A DNA stretch of 64,000 nucleotides from Kudoa neothunni (Eukaryota; Cnidaria). Below the pieces are notes generated by a model, which saw only the letters and a list, made by a program, of their open reading frames with translations, was not told the origin of the DNA and made no database searches. The stretch spans positions 124,001 to 188,000 of the forward strand of contig OZ199838.1 of the NCBI GenBank assembly GCA_964304625.1, in the 5' to 3' direction. Positions 28,445 through 40,527 of the stretch are shown piece by piece. Each line of letters begins with the position of its first letter. The first letter of the stretch is position 1. A program made the translations under genes and the position numbers.

Positions 28445-28995
28445 CAGGGCGTCCACTGCTTGGTTTTTTGTGGTCACCTTGGGTTCTTAGGTTTTTTTTT
28501 CATTCTTCTTTAAAATCTTGGGTTTTTACATAAAATCTGTAAACATTGAATAATAATAATAATAAAACACAAATTTTATTATGTGCGACATTAATATTTA
28601 TATTTTTAATAACGTATCCTACTCAGATTATATCGTGCAGGGTTTAAACATTTACGATATTGACTGACGGTACAATTGTTCAATTAACATTGTCGCACAT
28701 TTTTAGGAAATTTAACGTTATTTCAAAATATATCTTGAACTATGAATGGATTAATTCATTCATTCATTGTGAGCATATTGATCTATACTAGACATTAAGT
28801 TTGGATGAATGTTCGCGCCGAAAAACTATAATAATAATAATACGACGATAAATTTAAATTTAATATCTGTAGAGGTATTTGAAGACTCGGAAGATGATTA
28901 AAAACTTCAATAGATATGATTCTATTTTTTGTTGAACTTTAAACGAGCGTTTTTCTCGACCTTGGGTTTTTTCTAAAGTCCCGCTGGCAGCCCTG
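28445..28995. mobile_element. hAT-type MITE with 8-bp target duplication
   Basis: The 551-bp element begins CAGGGCGTCCACTGCTTGG and ends with the complement of CAGGGCTGCCAGCGGGAC, imperfect inverted ends that start CAGGGC as in hAT elements. It is flanked by a perfect 8-bp direct repeat ATTAAACC (28437-28444 and 28996-29003), the target-site length of the hAT superfamily. Secondary blocks rich in CCTTGGGTT lie inside both ends. No transposase-like frame is present. The intact duplication suggests a fairly recent insertion. Confidence 0.85.
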
Positions 28996-29515
28996 ATTAA
29001 ACCACCCAAAACAACGATTCTTAGACCTGATGCGCACGCAAGATACAAATTTAATAGACAAATTTCCTTTTTTACAAAACTTTGTCATTCGTCACTGCCT
29101 TAATTTTATGAAAACCTTCTAACTTATTTTATTATGAAAATATTAAAAAGGCATGAGATCGATATACACCGCATTTTATAATTTCAACTAGGAGATATAA
29201 CTTTGCAATCCAGTCAAAAAATGACCATCAATTTCATTGGGAATCTCAACAAAATACTCAATGACACATTCGTAATTTTTTCGTGCGGGATTAATGCGAA
29301 AGAATGAAAAAGGCGCCACACCACTTTGTCGAGATGTTCACGCACGCGTGTTTTACACAAGTCATTATGTCGAACGTTGACTTGGAGATGCGCCTTAAGG
29401 CATTGGATTGCATTTTACCATTACAAATAACACATATAGTGGAGAATAATTTTCCAAATTACAAGAGTAGTTCCATAGGAATTTTAATATGATTTTTAAT
29501 GGATTATAAATCAAG

Positions 29516-32500
29516 TTGAAATCGACGATAACGATTGCGTGTGGCTAATATATTCTGAACATATTTATCTGTGGAATTATGCCCTAAACGACAAATTTAG
29601 GGTTATCCTATGACCAAATGATTTCTATATAATCGCGTTATAGACATATGAATATTTTGAGCTGCCAATACCATCTCCATCATCTTCGGCTGCCAACAAC
29701 GAACAATGGTTTTTTCTGTTCACCAACAACACTTCGAATAAAAGATCCCACTCATTCTACAAAAATACACCCACACTTCGTAGTGAATCAGCTCCTACAT
29801 ATCAAAAATCTGCCTTATACATCCATTCGGATGGGCAGATAAGGTATTGGTCTAATATTAGGAGTAGAAATTCCTTTGTTGATCAAAAAATTGAGTTGTA
29901 TGATCAACTGGATTGCGTCACAAAATTAGCATTATTTGATGTATTTATTATAATCAAAGATTTCATGAATTTGAATTTTATTTACTATCCAGATTGGCGA
30001 CATTTTGATAAAAACAACCGACGACAACTTCTACTGTGTCCAGATTAAAAATGTTAGAAATTTAATTTCTCTTTTATCCAATCGATAAATCCACTCTAGA
30101 ACGGCTTTGTGATTGACACCATTGAAAACACCACGAATAATGGTATCACTGGAAAACTATCACATTTTATTTCTCGCGGAATCAAATCATTTCTAACCAA
30201 AGCAAAATCAAAAGACAAAAATAATAATTTAGTTTGCAGTGATAATCCGTCCGATTATTACCACAGTGGAAGAGTATATTTTCTCTTTTATTATTATTAC
30301 TAAATTAAATTATTATTAAATTAAATTATTATTATTATTATTAATTATTACTAAATTAAATTATTATTAAATTAAATTATTATTATTATTATTAATTATT
30401 ATTATTATTACTAAATTAAATTATTATTATTATTAAATTAAATTATTATTATTAAATTAAATTATTATTATTATTATAATAATTAAATTATTATTATTAT
30501 GATTAAATTATTATTATTGTAATAATAATTATGTCGGATTACACCACTGTACTATTAATACTCATATTGTTAATTTTTAGAGGTGTCAAATTACCATGAC
30601 AGAACTTAGTTATACTGATATAACAAGTGGACAGTCAAAGTTAGTATAATTAAAAATATTATATTTTTTAATTGGGCAATCAAAAAAATTGAATATTTTA
30701 ATTTTAGTAATAATTGTCTTCTTGTTTCTACACAGTCCGAATTGTCTATCTACCGATTTGAACAAAAGAATCATTGTGAAGTAATTAATTACATATTGTT
30801 TAGATATATAATTATCAATTAGAAAATATTCACTATGACTGTTGCGAATATTATCCAAACTAATGTATGACTGATTGTATTTATTTGTAATATTATTCAA
30901 TTATTTTAGTTTTCACATTTGCAACTTGTTTATGATGAAATCAATCTTTTGAGTATAGCTACAGATAAGTATGTGGAATATGATAGTTAATTCATTCAAT
31001 TAATATAATCCATTCCTGATAGTTGTTATCAATCGTATGCATTGGTGGAATGTAGAAAAACCTACCACTCTAAGCAATATTACACTTTTCAGATGTCACT
31101 TAGAAATGAACTCGATATCAGATTTTCTAATCTGATAGAGATATGTCCGAATTTTAGTCGAGTTCCATATCTCAAAGTGATATCGTCTTCCAATCTGTTT
31201 GCTGTTACTGACGGTTATGGGATCTACTTCTATCACTGTAAGTTTCGATTTGAAATAACTCTGCGCATGACAAACAAATTATATTCATAATTAATCTTTA
31301 ATAATTAATCATTAATTCGGCGGTGTAATATCGACTGTATTTAACACCCGAATAATCTCGAGATTTATTATTGTCCTTGTTTGTCTATTCTCGATTTGAA
31401 TACAGTAAGTAACCGATTTCACGCACTTTTTATTAACCTATTCAGTTAGAATATTGATTGGTCATTGTTTATATAATATGTTTCTTTTAATATTTCTATC
31501 AAACTTTTTGTAGAAATTATTAAAAAAAGTTGCGAAATAATATAACTAAGTCACGTGATCGACAAATTTCGCGTACTTCTTGTTTATTAGTTAGTTAAGT
31601 CAATATTTAATGCCAATAAACTATATCTACTGCAGAATATTACTAATTGTCGTGAATGCCTCCAATGTAATGACCCAAAAACTGCCATTGTATCACGTTT
31701 TAAAATATCTATTGTCTCGACTCTTAATGGAATATTTGAGATGAAAAATAAAATAATCCAAACCTATAAATGTTATTAGAATCCAAAAATAGAAATTATT
31801 TGCATGCAGGACAATTTCATTCTGTTGATGAAGATGTATATGGGTGGATTTAGTGGACATGAAGCAAAAATATTGTAGTAGACTTGGTCACAAAAAATTA
31901 ATTCGCCTAATAAAAAGGTTTACATTCATATGCAATTGTGAAATTGTGAAATTGTGAAATTGTGAAATTATTAAATTGTGCAATTGTGCAATTCGTGGTG
32001 GGTTTCGCTGTACTAAAAAATGGTCCAACATTTAAAAATCAAATTTTATTTATTAGTCTGCTGAAACCACTTCAGAGTGGATCGATCAAATAAGAAATTT
32101 TTTTAAATATACTCTAAAAATTCTATTCACAATTAAGACGAACCTGTCTGATTCTACCAATAGCGACTATGGGAGTATTTCATGGATTGCTGAAAAATAG
32201 TTTTTTGTTGTTAATACTTTTATCGAGTTTTAATTTTTTTTAATTAATATATAATTAACTTGCATTTTTAAACGCAATTTAATCATTATTAAATGTTGAT
32301 TTTATCCGAAATAATTGTGCGCGCGATTACGTGAAATTAGACATGACCGTTTTGACGCACTTTTTTTCTTGGTCCCGAGAAAAAAAACGTGAAATTGGTT
32401 TCTCACTGTAATAGCGTGAAAAATAATCTCTACAAAAAAACGTTAATTTAATTCAGTTACTTAGTAGGAGGAATTTTTTACGAGAATTTCGATTAACCAA

Positions 32501-35500
32501 TAATTATTTTCAAATAATCTGATATATTGTTAAGCTCAATCAATAATTAGTTTAATCCCGCCAAAAATAATGCTTTTTTCTCAATTATTGATAAATTTAT
32601 TATTATTATTATTATTCTGATAGGTTTATTTTAATTATAATTAATTAACACTCATATTGAGTGAGTTCGGAGTCATTTTTGACCCAAACAATATAGAATT
32701 ATATTAACCCTTAATAGAATAAGAATAGGTGGTGACTTTGGGCTCCATGAATTCATCTGAGTAGGAAATTGAGCATAATTCATTCAAAAAAGTTTTTTTA
32801 AGTTTCTTTTGTCATGTAAATTTTTAAAATTTTATTTTACGTCTAATTGTAAATTTTCAATGAATTTGAAATTTTTTTGTTTTAAGCCGATACTCAATAA
32901 AAAAGTATTATGGATCGTCATAATGTGCTTTTTTTTATTTAAAGTTAATCTCACAGTTGCGCACTAATTAATCGATGTCGGGCTTGAATTTCTCAAATCA
33001 ACTCACTACTCATTATTGACAAATTATTTGTGGGCTACTTTTAATTAATTTATTGTGTCGTATCAAAGAAGTCCGGAATAGCTGAAAAATTAAATTAATA
33101 GCCGACAAGAATTTTTATTGGACTTATCCGCTTCTCTGATTGAAAGCCATCATCTGAAGATCGAAAAAATTGGATGTTGACCCCCAATCAAACGTTCTCC
33201 TGAAACAGTTAAGTTTAAATTCAATGAGAATAATACGTCATTTACGAAAGCTAACAATATAAATGCTCGGAAACGATGTAATTTATGCCCTGCACGTACC
33301 ATAAGGGGAGGGGAACAAGTGTGCAACAACATTATATGCAACGAGCATTCAATAATAACGTTAACCTGTTTGAATGTTCCCTAAAATAAGTTATTTATGT
33401 GTTGTGTAATTTTTATCGCGCTACAACGTATCAAACTGAGCAAATACGTCCTGAAATATAATCTAATAAAAGATAGAGATTAATCTGGATGGTCTCGTCG
33501 AGCCCAAGGTCACCTATACCTATTAAGGGTTAAATCATTAACGATTCGGCATAATAAATAGATTTAAATATTTCTAAAGTTTAAGACCCTTCTAAGATTT
33601 TTTAAAAGAATCCAGAACAGGGATGGACATAATACACAGTAATCGTGATGTTTCACTTGACTATTGAAAAAGAATAGCAAGTTTCCTTAAACATTTTTCT
33701 GTTTTTGATAGATTAGGTTTCTAAGATATTTTTAAAGTCAAACTAATATTGAACCACCTGTATACATCATAAAGCATAAAGCGGCCAAATTTTTTATACT
33801 CAAGTTTATTAATTTATTATGATAAAATTAGAATCACGAATAATTATTAAATTTTTTAAAGAATATTTGGACTGTTTGAGGAATTGAAACACACGGATTA
33901 ACTGAAATACGCGGCATCACACAAGCTATGTAAGCTAAAAAATCGTTAAAAGAAACTTTCTTACTTCTATTTTTTAGAATCGAGCTTATTATAAACAGAT
34001 GTGCTATATTTTAAGCATTATAATTACGCCAGCACAAACTACTTGATTCAATAATCTATACAAAACTCCATTAACCTTCTAAATAAAATGGGGTAGATTT
34101 TTACCCCATTTTTATTGGAGGATGTAAATTTTTCAACTACTTATACTTAGATAGCTGATAAATGAGCCATTCAATTTTTAAATTTGTTTGTGAAAATTCA
34201 AGTTTGAAATATTTTCTATCGCTTTCTACTATACAACTATACGTATAAGAATAATTGGTACACGAAATAATCGTGCAATTCATTCACAATTTGTTTAATT
34301 TAATCACGGCGAGTCCTGGAAAGCGAAAAATTGATTAAGGGTGCCTTGTTTTTGATAAAGATTTGATCGGAATGTATCTATTTTTATATACTAGATCAAA
34401 GCTGTTTGTTTTATTTGTCATCATACCTTTAAAATACTCAAGGAATATAATTTAAAGCCTATATTAAATTTAAATTTAAATGCAATCCAGTTTATTTTAA
34501 TATTAAATTTGTTTTCAAATTTAGGTGATTACATTTATTTTCATAATAATCTGGATCACTTGGAAATATAATTCTTCAATTTGAACCTAGAAGAAAATTT
34601 ATTGTTAGTTTAGTTGAAGAAAGTCTAAATCAACATGGCATTGATAGCGTATTTTAGCTTTATCCAAATGTCACAAAAACGAAATTTAAATTATAAGCAA
34701 AGATATTCTGTTTTTCCGAAAAATCTCGATAATTATTGTTCAGCATATTTTTCCAAAATTGTATTTAAATAAATGATGTAAGGCTCATTTATCGGCGTTG
34801 TGTGAAAATTGCATTCAAAATTATAATTAGATAATTATATTTCAAAACTTAATATGTGTGTCGTTTTTTATGGGGTAATTTATCTGTACAAATATTATTT
34901 TACTCTGGTGTCAAAAATAACCTCAAAAACATTTAAAGATAAAAGTTGTCGATTCTGTAAGAGTGATAAATGCCGATTTCAATATTGAAGGCATTTTCTG
35001 CGTTTGTTTAGTTGCGTATTACCAGTAAATAATTTAAATATGTGAGAATGTTGATATTTATCAACATCTCTAGAAGGTATTTTTCAAATAAAATTTTGCT
35101 TCATTTTATTGATGTTTGGCTGTGTTGTATCTATGAGAGGTACATTGTTGTTTTAATATATCTCCAATAATTTATGCCCTCTATCGTTGACGAATAAGCC
35201 CAAAATATTAATTGCTCTGTATAAAATATTCTTTTGTATAATTTTTTTTAAGTTTTACTCTTTAAGTCGAGTTTAATGTAATTCTCCTAAAAAAATCGAT
35301 AAAATGTTGGGATTTTTTCTTTGAACTTTTGAAAATTAAGATATTTTCAAAATGCTCAAGTTTTAGTTATTTCAAGTTGAAAGCATATGAGTTTGATATA
35401 AAATGAATTAAAAGATTTATTTGAATTTAAAAATAATAATTTTTTATCAAAATTATTCCTACAATATATTCAAATTTCTATAAGAAATAAGTTGGTTTTT

Positions 35501-38500
35501 CGTCCCGAAAATACATGACATATGTCGTTATTCTATAAACCATTAGATTTTAAAATGTATTTTCTTAAAATATTATAAAAATCGTGTTAAAATGATTTTT
35601 AATTTTGCTTCAAACGTGAAATGAAATTGTACGTGCTCATCGATACCGATTATTGCTTATTAGCGCATTCATATTGGAGGCTTAATTATGTCAGATTTCG
35701 AATGAATATCGTCTAAATAATTCATCAAAATTTATATGTGCGTAAAAATAAAATAAGAATCTTACTGAACGATTTCTAAATTAAATCAAGAGAAAAGGAG
35801 CTTTGAATTTATCTTCTATTAAATAGGCGCTGAAAATTTTGAGTATTAATTATTGTGTTAAAAAATATTAAATTTATTAATTATGATGAATCGTGTTTTA
35901 ATATTAAAAATAATAAATAATAGATATTGTAAATCATTCTAATATTTAATATAATAAAATAATGAAATATTTAAGAAAAGTTAAAATCACAATATTCTAT
36001 TAATTGCTAATATTTAATTCTAAATATTTTTTGTATAATTTTTTAAAGTATTTAAGGTTGAAAGTTTTTGTAGATGTCGATTTTGAGTATAGAACTGTTG
36101 TTGATAAGAAATAGTTAATTATCGATGACTTCCTTAGTCAAAATTTGTCGAATGATGTGGCTTTATGCCATAAAGCATGTCATGACAGATAATTAAATAA
36201 AAAATTGTATTTTAACTTTAAATAGGAATTTTCTTAATTCAGAGCTGAAGTTTGTTATGTGTATATGAAATTTATAATTTGTATTGTCAAAAGTTTTTTT
36301 TTAAATAACCCCTTTGAAAATTGAAAGGTAATCTCATTTTTAGGCAATAACGATCAACTTTTGGGCAATCATATGTATAAGGATTTTGGAGTGGATTCTT
36401 TGGTGATAGCGATCAAAGTGGATGTCGATCGTTTGATTGTTCATTCATTACAACAAATGTATACGGTTGACGTAAAATTGAGGATCACAACCGCAGTTCA
36501 ACCTGAGTCCGTTCCACAACACGATAAAAAAAGCAATGGCACGCAACCAAATAATTTAGAAGCCAGTCACACTGACGACCAACAAAGTTCTAACGGCGCA
36601 TTCGAACCTTCTGATTTCGTTAATAACAAATTTAAACGTCTCTTTCTTACCTATCTCACCGACAAGGAGACTGCAACATTCATGTTGAAGGACTTTAGAA
36701 AGTTTAGTTGTGAGCTAATGTCCCAATCTTTGGCCTATATTAGTAACGAGATAACCACTGTCAATAGTTCCAGCTCGGTTTCAAATGATTATCACATTAT
36801 AACGATGTTGTCTCGACTTCAATGTCATACTGAATTCTTGAATTTGGTTAGCAGTGGTGTTTTTGGTGGTTGTAACTTTTTTGTATTATTTGAAAATGTG
36901 GAAAAGATTATCATAGCAGATCTTATTTTACAACAAAAACCAACTTTCCCTAACATATTCAATCAGGCTGAGAAAGTTTTTTCTAAAAGAAAATTTAATT
37001 TGAGCCAAAATGTTGACAAAATTGACCAATTTTTGGAGATTTTCCTTATCAAATCCATTAAAGCAGCCAACCAACCACAATTATCTTGGCATCAACGATT
37101 AACTACAACTTTGATTCCTCTTGTTAGAGTTTTATCAGTAAGAATTTTTCCAACTACTGTTTGTTGAGCGAATGTATATATATATATATATATATTGCTT
37201 CCTTTTTGATTAGGAAATATGTAACAAATTCAACTCTTTGTATCTCCAATACAATGTTGCGCAGAATTTTTCGTCAAAGTGGTATCTCAAGAGTCCCATT
37301 TTGAAAACCCTTGTTGATTTCGTAAGTGATGAATTTGTCTAGTGATTTTGATGGTTTTTTTCTATTTTCAGATATTCTCATCACTTGAGATATATTATTC
37401 GATATATCCAAGCCTTAATCTAAAGTCAAGACTCCACTATTTCAAAAATCAATCCGGCGTAGAAAGTGTAGAAAACGGGTTAGAATTTTCTCAAAATATT
37501 CTAATCATTATTCGATTCCTCATGGAGAAACTCACGCTAATTCAACAAAGTGGAGGTTCCAAATTCAACCCTCAGCCAGATGATATTCGATTCGAGATAG
37601 CACAAAAAATTTGTATGTGTATTTTTTATTATATTTTCTAATTTATTTTTGAAGTTTCGCATAACGACGTACATGTCGCTATCAAATTGGCTGATGATTA
37701 CGAAATATATTTGCTCATTTATCTAATTACTAAAGCCCCTGGATCCAGTTATGATTTAGAACACTACAAAAATAAACATCCAGTAATTCATTAATTAATC
37801 TTTATTTCACTAATTTTTTTAGATGATGGTTCGATTCATTCAAAATTACCTCATTCAAAAAAGTTCTTTTTTAATGGAAAATATTTATTAGTTATTTATG
37901 CTTCTTTGGTGCCGTTTATCTAGGAATGTGGAAAGACTTGGAGCCCCATATTGACAACCCAGACAATGGTGATTGTTTCCTTGCCCAGCGCATTCCTGAA
38001 GCATTATGGATTTACAATTATAACCATAACGTCAAATCCGAGGTTCTGTCGATCGATTATTTATCTAATCTCATGTTTCTTTGGAATTAGGTTTCAGATT
38101 GTCTTCAAATGTGCGCGGATAATACCGATTATATAAAATGGAAAAAAGTCAGTCCAACTTGACCATCCTTTACTTTTCTATTAATGGCGCTTTTTAGATA
38201 TATTTGTCGCTTAGCCTCATCAACCAAAAAGTCATGAATCCTAAAAAGTCTTGTGAGGGTAAGTTCACCTATTTATTATTACTAATTAAATACAGTAAAT
38301 TCATGGTTTTGATTAATTTAATTTTTTTAATACTTGAAAAATTAATTTAATATTATCTTGATTGAATTTATTAAATTATTTTTAATAATATTAATTTAAT
38401 GTAAGCAGATTTATTTTTATGTATTGTATATGTAATTCGGTTTATATTATTTTGTATCCCCTCGTCTAATTTTTTTACCAATCTCCATTTTGCACCAACC

Positions 38501-40527
38501 ATTAATTATTTAAAGAGCTGTTGAAGATATATACTCAACAGTTGTAATCGGGATACATTTCTTAGTAATTAATCACTTAATTAGCACAGAGAAGAATCTG
38601 AAAATATTAAAAGTTATTGCATTTTGAATGTGTTCACGAATTGATGATATGTATATTAAATTTTTATTCTATTTCGGTCGGAATGAGTTTTTTTATTCAT
38701 TATTAATGACAATTATTTTTAATATTATATACTTTTAAACGACTCTAGACTTAGTTATGATTAGCTTTCTTATAAATATAAAATGGAATATTGAAAAAAA
38801 TATTGAAATGTCGCCAAAATACCGACTCACACTTATTACGCGGAACGCTTTGGATTAATTCATGATTTTATTGACACTCCTTCTTTTATATTTATCAATA
38901 TAAAAGAAGAGAATTATCTTAAGTGTTTATATCAATCTACAAAATGTAAAAATTTATTGCTTCAGTAGGAATTTAATTCTATGGATCATTTGTGCTAGCG
39001 CATATTTTATTTCTTTATTAATTGGTATTTTTCTATTCAATCTGATTTTACTTTAAAATAAATTAAGAAAATTTATTAATCATGAATATTGTTTTTAAAG
39101 CTCACTTTTTTTCAGTTCACATCTTATTCTTTCTGATGTCTAATTTACCTTTATACTTAATAAATAGAAGCAATTGTTTATGTCAATTGAATAAGATACC
39201 ATCCATTATGTTGATGGAAGAACTTTTGTTATTTTTTTATTGATTTTACGTTTTTTTAAATTTGTAATTCATAAAATATTACGTGTGTAAATGAATTAAA
39301 TGCAATTATAGTCAAAATAATGAAGAATAAACTAATTATATTATGAAAATATATAAATGCATTTTTATTTCTATAATTACAATTATTTTAATTTAAAATA
39401 CTACTATATAGTATTTTTCCTGTAAAATTTTTTAGAGATATTTTTTTCCTATATTATGCACATTTTGAGCTGTTTTTCTTGAATGGCAATTAAAAGTATG
39501 ACAATACTGAAATAATTAACACAGTAGTAATATGAGGAATTATTTGTATTAATTAGCGTTGTAGTTTGTAATGGAGGTTGTTATTTGTATCTTATTTTTA
39601 AGCATCAATAAAATCATATTTGACTTTTTAATTAAGCAGTTTAATTAAAATATTGTTTAAAAAATATTTTCTATATGTGTTTTTCCAAAGGATGTTTTAA
39701 CCCGATATTTCGTAATATCTTATTTCATATATTATATAATATTCTAAATAATAGTGTAATAATATATTATTATATTCATTTTTTTATTTTTTAAACAGTG
39801 AGTTATTGATTATTCTGGATACGTTATCTCGTCAATATTATTATTAATTGGTTGCTCTTTAGATTTAAAGAACCAGTTGAAATTTGTTGAATTTCAAGAG
39901 ATCATGTTGAATAATGATGAAAATGTATGTAATGGATGGTGATTTCGTGATTATGAAATCTATTAGGGCACTGATCAACCAATGAAATGTCTTTCGTTTG
40001 ATGAACTATTTGGGACATTTTCTGCGAAGCCCATGCTTTCTGTTGAAGATGTCCTTTGCTTTTTCACCGTGCTTTCTTCTAACGTACATTATTTTACGAA
40101 TAATCAGTGCTAATTGAATGTCAATAATGTCCAATATTAGATTTATGCTTTTGAAACCTACAAAAACCGTGTCTGGCTGAACGTGATTCAGAGAGACTTG
40201 TATGTTTTGTTTTGTTTTTTCGTTTATTGGTTTAACAACACGTTAATCCCACATTTAGAGACATTCTGAGTACAAATTCAGACTCTTCCAACTCATCCTC
40301 GAACAACCTGTTAGACACATTGTTCTACAAATGCCTCTATTTAATGCACAACAGTATACATTTAGTGTGTTTTGCAGTTTGTGTTATAACCTCTAGAGTG
40401 TCCTGAAATAGACTTCCTCCCCCAAGATATTGATAAAATTATCAAAGATGCGTTTGCGTTTGATCCCGAAATTGAATCTGAAATTTTAAAAAATGCGAAC
40501 GATGTCCTTCGTTTGTCAACATTTTGA
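29516..40527 (+). CDS. NUP133: Nucleoporin Nup133, intact copy (5' exon unresolved)
   Basis: A structural subunit of the nuclear-pore Y complex. Twenty-two exons join in frame to about 1000 codons (human about 1156): 29516-29601, 29644-29916, 29993-30037, 30100-30273, 30581-30643, 30736-30780, 30823-30864, 30910-30968, 31023-31237, 36344-37137, 37214-37321, 37372-37612, 37655-37782, 37823-37862, 37924-38042, 38091-38147, 38198-38258, 39863-39924, 39967-40083, 40141-40199, 40259-40353, 40397-40527. N-terminal propeller blocks match Nup133 (DNDCVWLIYSEHIYLWN, DGQIRYWSN, SRGIKSFL, FAVTDGYGIYFYHC). The alpha-helical half also matches (KFKRLFLTYLTDKETA, MLSRLQCHTEFLNLV, FVLFENVEKIIIADLIL, NRVWLNVIQRDL). 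The start codon should lie upstream of 29516, probably in 29000-29500, but I could not settle that exon. Nup155 was considered because it has a similar propeller; the helical half decides for Nup133. Confidence 0.9.
30283..30530. repeat. ATT/AAATTA-rich microsatellite in a Nup133 intron
   Basis: About 250 bp of ATT runs alternating with a longer unit (ACTAAATTAAATTATTATTA and variants), within the intron 30274-30580. Such arrays are unstable and hard to assemble. Confidence 0.9.
31930..31991. repeat. Short tandem repeat, ~8-bp unit TGTGAAAT (copy 2)
   Basis: Same array and same unit number as at 1064-1126. Confidence 0.85.
32708..33529. mobile_element. Non-autonomous piggyBac-type element (TTAA-flanked), copy 2
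   Basis: An 822-bp element bounded by TTAA at 32704-32707 and 33530-33533, with inverted termini starting CCCTTAATAG. TTAA target duplication is the hallmark of the piggyBac superfamily. No coding capacity is visible. Just outside the left TTAA lies a second TTAA-linked motif (32645-32687, TTAACACTCATATTGAG then GGAGTCATTTTTGACCC), which looks like the terminus of another element and suggests nesting. Confidence 0.78.
34075..34142. mobile_element. Remnant of a TTAA-flanked MITE end, copy 2
   Basis: Copy 2 counterpart of 3219-3290. TTAA lies at 34071-34074. It is about 70 bp long and lies in the long Nup133 intron. Confidence 0.6.
38259..39862 (+). other. 1.6-kb Nup133 intron, copy 2
   Basis: Interrupts the C-terminal helical region between CE(G) and (G)DLKNQL in a split codon. 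Nothing recognisable inside. Confidence 0.85.

Larger units (their letters stand above)
26148..29290. other. Unique upstream flank of Nup133
   Basis: AT-rich, no supported gene. It holds a perfect palindrome (27505-27537) and a hAT-type MITE (28445-28995). A tract of about 220 bp between the MITE and 29290 may contain the unresolved 5' exon or UTR of Nup133. Confidence 0.6.
31238..36343 (+). other. 5.1-kb Nup133 intron, copy 2
   Basis: GT-AG intron between propeller exon 31023-31237 and the large exon 36344-37137. It contains the tandem repeat, the TTAA element and the MITE remnant listed separately. It is slightly shorter (5106 against 5131 nt) than in copy 1 because of many one-base differences. 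Confidence 0.88.

Noticed and set aside
30283-30530. CRISPR-like or satellite array
   Set aside because: It is a simple ATT-rich microsatellite without spaced conserved repeats.
36361-37167. Nup155 instead of Nup133 for the large nucleoporin gene
   Set aside because: The propeller segment alone is ambiguous, but the helical segments follow Nup133 in order through to the C-terminus.
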